A stretch of DNA of 64,000 nt from assembly GCA_964569025.1 (NCBI GenBank), contig CAZMSQ010000001.1:403932-467931 (forward strand), written 5' to 3'. The stretch is from CAZMSQ01 sp964569025. Lineage in GTDB: Bacteria > Bacteroidota > Bacteroidia > Chitinophagales > Saprospiraceae. The notes beneath the pieces were generated by a model that had not been told where the DNA came from, did not search any database, and was given only the letters and a program-made list of their open reading frames with translations. The position numbers and the translations under genes are program-made. Shown here piece after piece: positions 51,001 through 58,238 of this stretch (the stretch's first letter is position 1; the number at the start of each line of letters is the position of its first letter).

Positions 51001-52424
51001 CTCGGTTAACAGTCAGCGAGGACTTCTCAACCATCGTGCCTGGATTTATGCCCCGAAGCAGTTTGATGGGTCTGAGCTCGGGCTTCAATGCACCGGGGTG
51101 GGACTTTGTGGCCGGTTGGCAACCGGATATAGCTCCTGGCCAAAATGACTGGCTCAGGAGAGCAGCTGACCAGGGCTGGATGACCGAAAGTTATTTCCTG
51201 AGTCAGGAGGTGCTTCAAAACTACTCCCAAACCATAGATGCGAGAATCACCATCGAGCCGATAACGGATTTCAGGGTCGAGCTTTCCGCCAATAAACAAT
51301 ATACTGATAATCTGACGCTGAGCTTTAGAGATTCTGTCCTTGACAACTATGTGGATCCCTCTGAGATTGTCCATATGAATCCAAGAGAAAATGGCTCTTT
51401 CACGGTCTCCTACAACATGCTCAATACCCTTTTCGGGGAGAATCCGGAGATTCTATTTAAGCGCTTTGAAGCCAATAGAGTTATTATTTCAAGAAGGCTT
51501 GGCGATATTGGGATTCCTCATCAGGACCCTGAACAGGCTGCCCTCGGATTTACCGATGGTTTCGGAGCATTGTCACAGGATGTACTCATTCCTGCATTTC
51601 TGGCAACCTATACCGGGCAGGATCCAAACACGTTTCCGCTTATCAGTGGGAAGAGCGATTTCAAGAGTTTGCTGCCGAAACTCAATTGGCAGGTCTCCTA
51701 CAACGGCTTAGCTCGGCTTCCGGGGATGGATAAAATCTTCAGTGGGTTTAATTTGACTCACGGATACCGGTCAACGATGACCATCAACGATTTTCAGACA
51801 AACGGGCAGGGTGTGTTTGCGCCAGCAAACTCGTTGAATGACAATTTCGACTTCTTTTCGGCTTATGTCATCCCAAATATTCAAATTACCGAGCAATTTG
51901 CCCCTCTGATTGGTTTGGATGTGAAGCTTCAAAATGAAATGTCTATCCGCCTCGACATGCAGCGAGGACGGAACCTCGCATTGAGTTTTGTCGATTACAA
52001 GCTGGTCGAAACGCAGCGAACAAACTATGTTTTCGGGTTCGGATATGTGCTCAAGGATTTCAGCTTACCGTTTCTTGAAACCGAACGTTCGAGACGCGCC
52101 AGAGCTCGGCAGCAACAACAAAACAACAACAATAATCCAAACGATCCAACCCAACAAGATCGGACCAAGGACCTCAATATTCAGATCGACTTTTCTTTTG
52201 GCGATGACCGAACACTGGTCCATTTGATTGATCAGGATGGAGCTCCGCAAGATACCCGTGGTGCTCGTCGAATTACTTTCTCACCCTCAGCTGAATACGA
52301 TTTGAATGATCAGCTCTCACTCAGATTCTTTCTGGATTATAACCGTTCAGTCCCATATGTCTCAAATGCATTCCCCATTACCAATTGGCGCTCGGGAATC
52401 AATGTTCGTTTCAGATTGAATTGA
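45075..52424 (+). CDS. sprA: Cell-surface protein SprA (T9SS outer-membrane translocon)
   Basis: The 2449-residue product is the giant barrel that forms the T9SS translocon and is required for gliding. A signal peptide (1-22, IFLYSFATFCILLFSTSG) is followed by SprA_N-type regions (GNIDLIFAGRYQRVLNPNIP; VEGRIGKKLNLAFNYNTGAT), which occur again later in the protein. Typical segments are DKSGVVYLDDFEGSTTSDDL near 865 and, late in the barrel, a low-complexity Gly/Asp/Lys linker (SSRGGGGGPATRGGKDDDKG) and a poly-Gln/Asn linker (ARQQQQNNNNNPNDP). The last strand ends SGINVRFRLN. Length and order match F. johnsoniae SprA. The ATG at 45075 begins the signal peptide; the 44 in-frame codons before it look non-coding. 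It is expected to export the T9SS substrates found here. Confidence 0.95.
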   Translation: MKIFLYSFATFCILLFSTSGHTYRVYMDGPLPGVCLFETVSDTIPPLTDRENDFLNDPVSNPYDLEDPAAVEQTVEYDPETGNYIIYERIGEEFFRTPSYMTFEEYLDWSAEQQERQYFQSLSGINTGAGSGGLIDPIQEIDIENLLIDRLFGGTDIEITPRGNIDLIFAGRYQRVLNPNIPIRAQRQAGFDFDMNINLSVEGRIGKKLNLAFNYNTGATFDFDNQMKLDYNSAEFSEDDILKRIEAGNVSLPLRNSLIQGSQSLFGILAELQFGRLRLTTVISQQRSQRQQIQLDGGAQLRRFEVRADEYDEFRHFFLTHFNRNIFERACANLPQINSQFKIRRLEVYITNDRQEFQDIRDIVAIADLGEPSNFTASDSLRFKPPSPRHFDPVTGQALPGQNIGNGVYANDILQEILRTPGSSKSENVVRVLQSPPFNFQQGKDFEKIQARKLNTSEYTFHQELGFISLNVNVRPDQVLGVAFEYDFNGKTYKVGQFSQDNYDIDSSGVLFVKMLKGTTPNVTIPLWDLMMKNVYSLGAYQANREDFYLDIAYDDPGGGQKRFLPILPEVPLLQIFNLDNLNVQSDPAPDGVFDYVPGLTIFPRTGRMMFPVLEPFGSSLSRQLPDDPEIQQEYVYQVLYDSTVWRAREYPSLNRFVIRGQYKSSVSSEISLGAFNLPRGSVIVRAGGQTLREGVDYEVDYSIGRVRILNDAYLSSGVPINVSFEDKTLFGFQTKTLMGVRADYMASKKLTLGGTYMHLFERPFTRKVNLGDDPINNKVYGFDLNYSTDAPWLTRAVDALPFVSTKAPSTFALTTEFAALQPGHSRAINQGQDEEGDKDKSGVVYLDDFEGSTTSDDLRLPTTFWVMSSVPQDDGPNPRYPEANLINDLRSGVNRAKLSWYRTDITLRNDEDKVDPYAKLVRQTEIFQNAFIAPNQNDFIQTLDLTYYPNRRGPYNFDLPDGTDFSPGLEFVNIENDTTVYLKEPEERWAGMMRRINNTDFEQANYEFVEFWLLNPFMENRNGEITEQGDLYINIGNISEDILRDSRMFFEDGLPRDANEPAPDTTNLGLIPRKLSLINAFDQNEAARALQDVGFDGMADELEAQFFEEYLNALQSGGAPPQVLDAVSRDPANDNYSNFRTEGDKSVYDRYYNFNNPQGNSPVVDASTRIPGNATARPDREDINLDNSLNETEAYYEYHIPLRRGNQLSSGNYSGFGLNFADLPFVTDTLQGETGVWYRFKVPIDQYTKKVGNVQDFRSMRFIRMYLTGFNKETTLRFARLELVRSNWRRYRLRLDVKGQDGPVQCTARGSRFDINDVNIEENGARAPFNYVLPRGIEREQSLGPFPDALQNEQSLSLTVCDMPCGDNKAVYRNLQYDMRVYDRMKMFVHAEVDRPEVSPIVEDGDVSVFVRIGSDFTNNYYEYEVPLTFSKAENIVGLRNSDDEYIDEVWHPENNIDFSLKMLRDLKLQRNDESGPGGFFKIADPENPENTISIIGNPNLGNVKSIMIGVRNNTDFTFSGKCVEVWVNELRLSGLDDRPGYAAMSRVDMKLADLGELNLEGNYSSIGYGAIDQRVNQRSREEVLVYNTTAELQLGRFLPESSGIRIPFLAQYYEERRNPEFDPYDFDVPLKDKLDNADSQGERDSIRQLAQDFTRIQSIGFNNVRKERTGGGKPMPWDIENFRFTYGWTETYRRTPLVLEDRLTVHNGGFEYGYQMTPLTIAPFKKLIKKDKYFKWLSEMNINLIPNSFRFTTDLDRSFRITRYRFTGTDIQNPANTFFNKFFTWNRQYALNWDIAKNLRFNYNANVNSVIDEPLEFDAENNRISNQVRRDSIWNNILMLGRPKNYVHNLNVSYNVPTKNFPFLDWVNVKAQYDASYSWAAASLNMDSLGNVISNNQTRQVSGDLNFETLYNKSNFLRKINRGNSGSRSRIGSSRGGGGGPATRGGKDDDKGKSGEPSAIAKALIRPLMMLRKARLTVSEDFSTIVPGFMPRSSLMGLSSGFNAPGWDFVAGWQPDIAPGQNDWLRRAADQGWMTESYFLSQEVLQNYSQTIDARITIEPITDFRVELSANKQYTDNLTLSFRDSVLDNYVDPSEIVHMNPRENGSFTVSYNMLNTLFGENPEILFKRFEANRVIISRRLGDIGIPHQDPEQAALGFTDGFGALSQDVLIPAFLATYTGQDPNTFPLISGKSDFKSLLPKLNWQVSYNGLARLPGMDKIFSGFNLTHGYRSTMTINDFQTNGQGVFAPANSLNDNFDFFSAYVIPNIQITEQFAPLIGLDVKLQNEMSIRLDMQRGRNLALSFVDYKLVETQRTNYVFGFGYVLKDFSLPFLETERSRRARARQQQQNNNNNPNDPTQQDRTKDLNIQIDFSFGDDRTLVHLIDQDGAPQDTRGARRITFSPSAEYDLNDQLSLRFFLDYNRSVPYVSNAFPITNWRSGINVRFRLN

Positions 52425-52520
52425 TCACCAGGTACCGGTTTGTGATTGGATATGCTTCAAGGGTCACCCTGAAACAGGTTCAGGGATTGGTTGTTATCTT
52501 GGAAGTAACGCGCATGTCAT

Positions 52521-54011
52521 ATGAACAAGCGGGCAATATGGGTCATAATTGTATTAATGGGGCTGGCGCTTATTGGAAGCATCGTCTTGCAGGCCTATTG
52601 GATCAATTGGTCTATCGATTTGGAGCGAACGCGATTTGACCAAAGCGTCTTTGAAACTCTGAACCGGGTTGCTGGTAAGTTGCAGACACTCGAAGACATG
52701 CGACAGGAAGCCGCCCTTTTTATGCCTGAGCTGAAGGGCAGTGGCTTTTCAAGACAGTTTGCCCGAGAAACTGAGTCGGAGGGTGAATCCACTCCTGCTG
52801 GCTTGCTTCTGCAAGACAGTACCAACATCATGGTCAGGTCGATTCAGTCCAATCTCGGAGTGCCGGAAATGCGCCGGCTCGCACTGGAGAAGGTCGCCAA
52901 TTCACTGAACCCACCCCCGCTGGAAGAACGAATCGACCTGGAGGCTCTTAATCAGTCGCTCGAGGAGCAACTGGAGAGCCATGGGATTTCCACAGCCTAT
53001 TATTACGGTGTCTTTTCGAGCAAAAAAGGAACGTTTGTCATCCGGGATGGCCATTATGTATACGAAGATATCAATCCCAAAGCATCGGATCTGATGCTTA
53101 AAAATTACCTGCTTAATACCGAATATAAAGTGCATCTCTTTCCGGGCGACATTGAATCCCCAGGGATGCTCATGATTCATTTCCCCGCCCAGGCTCGAAT
53201 GGTGTGGAAATCTGTGTGGCTCCCATTGCTTGCATCGGTTGTCTTTACCGGCATTATTCTATTCTCGTTTGCTTACACCATTCAGGTCATTTTCCGCCAG
53301 AAGAAAATATCTGAAATGAAGACGGACTTCATCAATAATATGACCCATGAGTTTAAAACCCCGATTGCAACAATTTCCCTGGTAGCAGACTCTCTTGAAA
53401 GCCCAAGGGTTGCTGGAGATCCGGCCAAATTGCATCGGTTTGCCGAAATTATCCGGCAAGAAAACAGGCGGATGCACGGGCAGGTAGAGCGCGTGTTACA
53501 GATGGCCCAGATAGAGCGGGAAAAAATGCATTTGCGGATTGACCGGGTCGATATGCATCAACTCATCAGACAAGCCGTTGATCACTTGAATCTTCAGGTC
53601 GAAAGCCGCCATGGCCATATTGAAAAATTTCTGGAAGCCAGTGAGCCGGTTGTAGAGGGTGATCCCAATCACCTTGCGAATATCATGCATAACTTGCTCG
53701 ACAATGCGAATAAATACTCTCCAGAACGCCCAGAGATTACTGTGAAAACGAAGAATGTACCAAAAGGACTACAGATTAAGATAGAGGATTGCGGAATCGG
53801 CATGACCCGAGAGGAAAAAAAACTCATATTTGATAAATTTTATCGGGTTCCTACCGGGAACCTGCACGATGTAAAAGGGTTTGGCCTCGGATTGAGCTAT
53901 GTTAAGGCGGTCATAGAAGCGCATCACGGCTCAGTTTCAGTCAAAAGTGAGCCAGGAAAGGGGAGTATCTTCAGTATTCTCCTGCCTTTTGCCCATCAGG
54001 TACAAAGCTGA
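52521..54011 (+). CDS. Membrane sensor histidine kinase
   Basis: A 496-residue kinase. Helix 1 (WVIIVLMGLALIGSIVLQAY, residues 6-25) and helix 2 (about 232-252, LLASVVFTGIILFSFAYTI) enclose a periplasmic sensor region of about 205 residues with no recognised domain. The H-box is NNMTHEFKTPIATISLVADS with His near 276, the N-box is NIMHNLLDNANKYSP, and the G-boxes are IEDCGIGMTREEKKLIFDKF and GFGLGLSYVKAVIEAHHG. There is no HAMP domain. This is the RprX-like arrangement common in Bacteroidetes. Its likely partner is the response regulator 173 bases downstream. It follows sprA by 96 bases. Confidence 0.93.
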   Translation: MNKRAIWVIIVLMGLALIGSIVLQAYWINWSIDLERTRFDQSVFETLNRVAGKLQTLEDMRQEAALFMPELKGSGFSRQFARETESEGESTPAGLLLQDSTNIMVRSIQSNLGVPEMRRLALEKVANSLNPPPLEERIDLEALNQSLEEQLESHGISTAYYYGVFSSKKGTFVIRDGHYVYEDINPKASDLMLKNYLLNTEYKVHLFPGDIESPGMLMIHFPAQARMVWKSVWLPLLASVVFTGIILFSFAYTIQVIFRQKKISEMKTDFINNMTHEFKTPIATISLVADSLESPRVAGDPAKLHRFAEIIRQENRRMHGQVERVLQMAQIEREKMHLRIDRVDMHQLIRQAVDHLNLQVESRHGHIEKFLEASEPVVEGDPNHLANIMHNLLDNANKYSPERPEITVKTKNVPKGLQIKIEDCGIGMTREEKKLIFDKFYRVPTGNLHDVKGFGLGLSYVKAVIEAHHGSVSVKSEPGKGSIFSILLPFAHQVQS

Positions 54012-54184
54012 TAATTATAAGGCCAAGAATCCATTCCACCTGAATCATCCCAGTGCCATACAAGAAAGAGGCATTGAGTTTCGTTTATGTAAGAGTAGGT
54101 AATTGTGTATTGTCATCAAACTTTTACTGCTGTTGTAATGAGTCTCAGCGCGTTCATCTCATGACTTTACCGAATACATAGAAC

Positions 54185-54901
54185 ATGGGAACTCGAATTC
54201 TACTTGTGGAAGATGACCAGAATTTTGGAGATGTTTTGAGGTCTTACCTCGAACTGAATGAGTTTGAAGTGATTTTGGCAAGAGATGGGGTCGAAGGGCA
54301 TGAGAAGTTTATGAGTGAAGCATGTGATTTATGTATTCTGGATGTCATGATGCCCCGGAAGGATGGTTTTTCCCTGGCACGCCTCATTAGGGAGGAGAAT
54401 GCAGAGCTTCCAATTATTTTTCTAACAGCGAAAGCACTCAAGGAAGATGTGCTCGAAGGGTTCAGGGTTGGAGCTGATGACTACATCACGAAACCTTTCC
54501 ACTCCGAAGAATTATTGGTGAGAATCCAGGCTGTCTTGAAAAGAAGCAAGCCACCATCTGAAAAAGAAGAAACTGCCGACGAATTTGAACTTGGTCATTT
54601 CCTGTTCAATTATCCCTTACGTACGCTTACTTTCAGAGGAGCGACTCCTCCTGAGTCTCAAACGCTTTCTCCGAAGGAGGCTGAATTGCTTCGGTTGTTT
54701 TGTCTGCACCTCAATGATGTACTGCCGCGGTCTGAAGCCTTGGTGAAGATTTGGAAAAAAGATGATTACTTCACTGCCAGAAGCATGGATGTCTTTATCA
54801 CCAGGCTTCGGAAGTATTTGAAAAGAGACTCCCGGCTGGAGATTGTAAATATTCATGGCAATGGATTCCGGCTCATTGTGCGGGAAGGTGCTTCTGGATA
54901 A
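54185..54901 (+). CDS. OmpR/PhoB family response regulator
   Basis: A 238-residue cytoplasmic regulator. The receiver (1-120) has acidic pocket ED10-D11 (ILLVEDDQNFGDVLR), phospho-acceptor Asp53 (CILDVMMPRKDGF), the Thr in IIFLTAKA, and Lys near 103 (DDYITKPFHSEELL). The winged-helix DNA-binding domain (about 145-235) shows LSPKEAELLRLFCLHLNDVL and SMDVFITRLRKYLKRD with IHGNGFRL. It is RprY-like. It is probably phosphorylated by the kinase encoded upstream. The 173-base gap could hold a separate promoter, but no clear TAnnTTTG was seen there. Confidence 0.93.
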   Translation: MGTRILLVEDDQNFGDVLRSYLELNEFEVILARDGVEGHEKFMSEACDLCILDVMMPRKDGFSLARLIREENAELPIIFLTAKALKEDVLEGFRVGADDYITKPFHSEELLVRIQAVLKRSKPPSEKEETADEFELGHFLFNYPLRTLTFRGATPPESQTLSPKEAELLRLFCLHLNDVLPRSEALVKIWKKDDYFTARSMDVFITRLRKYLKRDSRLEIVNIHGNGFRLIVREGASG

Positions 54902-55065
54902 GGAAATACGGATTCTTCATTCCTGATTGTTTCGGGCAATTTCAGAAAGACCTCCACAATGCAGAAGATTTTGCCCCATTTCTTTTGAAGTGGTGCAACC
55001 TTACGCTTGGTTCGCCCGTCTTTCATTCGTCAGCGTTCATTTTTTCAAAGTCAATGTAAAGGAGC

Positions 55066-55650
55066 ATGAAAATGAGATTATTTTTCTTCGCTTGTTCAAT
55101 GTTCAGCATTTTGGTTGTCTCAGCCCAAAAAGATAACACGCTTATTGGTGAGAACTCGGATGGTGGGGCATTTGGTTCGGTTTTTATAGAAATGAGTACC
55201 ATTAATGGTCAATTTGGGACTGATGTTGGAGGCGGTGGAGCAGCAGTATTTAACGGGTTTTTTCTTGGGGGCTATGGTCAAGGTACTCGATTCCCGACCT
55301 TCTCTGACGGAGGGGGGAATACCTATGAACTCCACTTCAATCATGGCGGCTTATGGATGGGTTACTCGCCCTTACGGACTGCGGTCATTCATCCGTATAC
55401 ATCGGTGAAGTTGGGCTGGGGAAAGGTACGGCTCAACCCGGATGATGAAGGGCTTGATCGGATTTCAGATCAGCATTTCACGCTCGTGCCTGAGGCCGGG
55501 GTGGAATTGAATCTGACAAACTCCCTGCATATTGTGTTCAGTGCAGCATACAGGGTGGTGAATGGTCTTGAAAATCTGCCACAGGGCCTTGATCAGGACT
55601 CGTTCAACAGTTTGATGGGAAAAATCACATTCAGAATAGGATCCTTCTGA
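55066..55650 (+). CDS. Small outer-membrane beta-barrel-like protein
   Basis: A 194-residue exported protein. A signal peptide (MRLFFFACSMFSILVVSAQ) is followed by glycine-rich amphipathic strands (GAFGSVFIEMSTINGQFGTD; GAAVFNGFFLGGYGQGTRF; FNHGGLWMGYSPL) and ends in a strand with terminal Phe (GKITFRIGSF). The pattern fits a small barrel of about 8 strands. The family is unknown. The ATG at 55066 (MKMRLFF) or 55072 may be used. It follows the response regulator by 164 bases and may be a target or a neighbour only. Confidence 0.72.
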   Translation: MKMRLFFFACSMFSILVVSAQKDNTLIGENSDGGAFGSVFIEMSTINGQFGTDVGGGGAAVFNGFFLGGYGQGTRFPTFSDGGGNTYELHFNHGGLWMGYSPLRTAVIHPYTSVKLGWGKVRLNPDDEGLDRISDQHFTLVPEAGVELNLTNSLHIVFSAAYRVVNGLENLPQGLDQDSFNSLMGKITFRIGSF

Positions 55651-55677
55651 TTCGCTCTTTTGAGAAGGATGCATAGA

Positions 55678-56229
55678 TCAGCGCTCGGCGTATCCGTTCT
55701 TCCAAAGGGGAAGGATTCTTGCAAGGGCTGAGATGACATGTGGGTGTTGGATCTCGCCCTCTTCGACCAGCCGGATAAGTTCTGATTGCGAAAGGGTCAG
55801 GACCTCAATATCTTCTTCGGCGTCAAGCTCAGGATGATGTGTCAGGCTCGCATCTTCAAGGAGGAAATGGTGCATGCGACTGTTCATGTAGACCGGATTA
55901 CTTTGAATGTGTCCAAGTGAATGCCACTTTGAACCTGTGTAACCGGTTTCTTCACGCAACTCGCGCATAGCTGCTTGCATGGGCTCTTCTCCGGGTTCTG
56001 CTAAGCCTCCCGGGAGTTCAATGGTCATTGCTCCGATTCCAAATCGGAACTGCCTGATGGCAATGACTTCCTGGTCAGGGGTCAAAGCTATCACATTGAC
56101 AGAGTCTTTCGATTCCAAAACAGTGACCCTCGCAACAGCCTGATTACGCGGATTAATGAGCTCGTCGAACCTGACTTTGAAAATTTTGAGGTCGGGGCCC
56201 GATTCACTGCTCAGATATTTCCAAGGCAT
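55678..56229 (-). CDS. NUDIX hydrolase (ADP-ribose pyrophosphatase-like)
   Basis: A 183-residue cytoplasmic hydrolase. The Nudix box is complete: GGLAEPGEEPMQAAMRELRE followed by ETGYTG (G-x5-E-x7-REUxEExGU with all catalytic glutamates). A preceding strand (VIALTPDQEVIAIRQFRFGI) and the ELPGG motif are typical of ADP-sugar pyrophosphatases. It lies 12 bases downstream of the acyl-CoA ligase gene on the same strand, so the two are probably co-transcribed. The exact nucleotide substrate is not known. Confidence 0.9.
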   Translation of the reverse strand: MPWKYLSSESGPDLKIFKVRFDELINPRNQAVARVTVLESKDSVNVIALTPDQEVIAIRQFRFGIGAMTIELPGGLAEPGEEPMQAAMRELREETGYTGSKWHSLGHIQSNPVYMNSRMHHFLLEDASLTHHPELDAEEDIEVLTLSQSELIRLVEEGEIQHPHVISALARILPLWKNGYAER

Positions 56230-56241
56230 ATCCCTTTGGTT

Positions 56242-57918
56242 TCAATTGGTTTTTGTTTCGTCGCGCAACTCCCTTCGAAGGATTTTTCCAACATTAGTTT
56301 TAGGGAGGTCTTTCCGAAATTCGACTTCTTTCGGGATTTTATAACCGGTAAGATTGCCTTTACAGAATTCAATCACCTCTTTTTCGCTGAGTGATGCATC
56401 TTTTTTTACAATAAACACTTTCACCACTTCACCTGATTTTTCATCTGGCCTTCCGACTGCTGCAACTTCGAGGATTTTGGGGTGTCCGGAAAGAACCTCT
56501 TCAATTTCATTTGGATAAACGTTGAATCCGGATACGAGAATCATATCCTTTTTACGGTCGACAATTGAGAAAAACCCATCATTTTCCATCATTCCGACAT
56601 CTCCGGTAGAGAGCCATCCATCAGAGGAAATCACCTTCGCAGTTTCGTCAGGTCTGTTGTAGTAGCCTTTCATGACCTGAGGGCCTTTGACTTGAATTTC
56701 GCCGGCTTTTTCGGGTGGCAGGGTACGACCCTGCTCATCCACTATCCTGACATCTGTTGAGGGGACCGGTAATCCTATTGAGCCGAGGCGGTGTGTTCCA
56801 TCGAGAGGGTTCACGGTTGCAACCGGAGAGGTTTCGGTCATGCCATATCCCTCACAAAGAGGGCACCCTGTGACTTGTTGCCATTTCTCAGCAACTGAGC
56901 GCTGAACGGCCATCCCACCGCCAACAGAGACCTTGAGTGGCTGAAAGTCAAGCGAGCTAAAATCCGGGTGATTCAGCAAAGCATTATACAGGGTATTCAC
57001 GCCGGTCACCAGGTTAATGGGAAACTTTTTAAACTCTTTCATCACAGATTTTAGGTCGCGCGGGTTGACTACGAGAATATTCCGCGCGCCTATATTCATC
57101 ATCGCCAGGCAGTTGACGGTAAATGCAAAAATGTGATACAGAGGGAGGGGGCAAAGGGCATTCTCCTCCCTTTCCTTTAAAAAAGGATTCATGACAGCCC
57201 TGATCTGTTCCATATTTGCTACCATATTCTGGTTAGTCAGCATGGCCCCTTTACTTACTCCAGTCGTGCCTCCTGTATATTGGAGCATGATGACATCATC
57301 AGATTTGCCTGAATGACGATCCAACGAGAACTTTTTCCCCCTCCGAAGCGCTTCTTTGAAAGTGACAGAATTTGGAATGTTGAATTTGGGGACTCCTTTT
57401 CGTACCGTGCGCACCACAAAGTTGACAAGTGTTCCTTTGAGGGGCCCAAGCAGTTCCCCAATACTTGTTACAATGACGGTTTTTATCTTGGTTTCACTGA
57501 GTATTTTTTGAAGATTAGAAGCAAAATTTTCTGCGATGATAACAGCTTTGGCTTCAGAATCTGAAAACTGGTGCTTCATCTCTCGAGGGGTGTAAAGCGG
57601 ATTGGTGTTGACCAACACGAGCCCCGCCCGAAGTGCGCCAAAAAGAGCAATAGGGTATTGGAGCAGGTTCGGCATCATAATCGCCACTTTGTCTCCAGGT
57701 TCAAGACCGCGTGATCGCAAGTAAGCGCCGAATCGACCAGACAACTCATCAATCTGCTGATACGTCAGTTCCTTTCCCATGCTGTGGAATGCAGGTAGCC
57801 GGGCATATTTTTTGAATGCCTCCTCAATCATATCAATCAATTGAGGATATTCTTGAGGGTCAATATTGGCAGGTACGCCTTTCGGGTAATTCTTCAGCCA
57901 GGGTCTTTCTTCCGCCAT
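56242..57918 (-). CDS. fadD: Long-chain fatty acid--CoA ligase
   Basis: Activates fatty acids to acyl-CoA with ATP. The 558-residue protein has the AMP-binding signature MLQYTGGTTGVSKGAMLTN (P-loop), the A5 motif GYGMTETSPVATVNP, the A7 motif GWLSTGDVGMMENDGFFSIV (20 residues), the hinge RKKDMILVSGFNVYPNEIEE and the C-terminal lysine in PKTNVGKILRRELR. The length and N-terminus (ERPWLKNYPKGVP) match bacterial FadD, so the ATG at 57918 is preferred to the longer frame from 58041. A 15-bp palindrome lies just upstream. The NUDIX gene follows. It is divergent from rpsA. Confidence 0.94.
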   Translation of the reverse strand: MAEERPWLKNYPKGVPANIDPQEYPQLIDMIEEAFKKYARLPAFHSMGKELTYQQIDELSGRFGAYLRSRGLEPGDKVAIMMPNLLQYPIALFGALRAGLVLVNTNPLYTPREMKHQFSDSEAKAVIIAENFASNLQKILSETKIKTVIVTSIGELLGPLKGTLVNFVVRTVRKGVPKFNIPNSVTFKEALRRGKKFSLDRHSGKSDDVIMLQYTGGTTGVSKGAMLTNQNMVANMEQIRAVMNPFLKEREENALCPLPLYHIFAFTVNCLAMMNIGARNILVVNPRDLKSVMKEFKKFPINLVTGVNTLYNALLNHPDFSSLDFQPLKVSVGGGMAVQRSVAEKWQQVTGCPLCEGYGMTETSPVATVNPLDGTHRLGSIGLPVPSTDVRIVDEQGRTLPPEKAGEIQVKGPQVMKGYYNRPDETAKVISSDGWLSTGDVGMMENDGFFSIVDRKKDMILVSGFNVYPNEIEEVLSGHPKILEVAAVGRPDEKSGEVVKVFIVKKDASLSEKEVIEFCKGNLTGYKIPKEVEFRKDLPKTNVGKILRRELRDETKTN

Positions 57919-57946
57919 AATGGTTGCAGTAAATATTTGAAAATCA

Positions 57947-57961
57947 ACACAAAATTTGTGT
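57947..57961. promoter_or_regulatory. 15-bp palindrome upstream of fadD
   Basis: ACACAAAATTTGTGT is a perfect inverted repeat around one central base, 29-43 bases upstream of the fadD ATG. A second, shorter repeat, GTGAA-AA-TTCAC, follows at 57966-57977. This is a good position for a fatty-acid-responsive repressor operator; the regulator is unknown. Confidence 0.4.
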
Positions 57962-58157
57962 AATAGTGAAAATTCACCAAAAAAAGTGACCGCAAAACCT
58001 TTTTCTGCTGCTGGAAATGCTGTTTGTGAAGATAAGAGCAAAACTCACATTTTTCCAAAAATTATTTGCCATCACCCATCCCATTCGCACTGACTGTTTA
58101 TCCACGATATTTCAAATCAGAATTGAAAGCTAACCTGTATTATCGCCAAAAAAGTAT

Positions 58158-58165
58158 TACCTTTG
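58158..58165 (+). promoter_or_regulatory. -7 element of the rpsA promoter
   Basis: TACCTTTG fits TAnnTTTG. The -33 position reads CTG rather than TTG. The leader to the ATG is about 70 bases and contains a short hairpin (CCCGT/ACGGG, 58196-58213). Confidence 0.55.
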
Positions 58166-58238
58166 CGCCGCTTTATTGTATCCGTTCACTTCAAACCCGT
58201 CCGTCCCAACGGGGAAAATAATTGGTGACTACTTAGCT

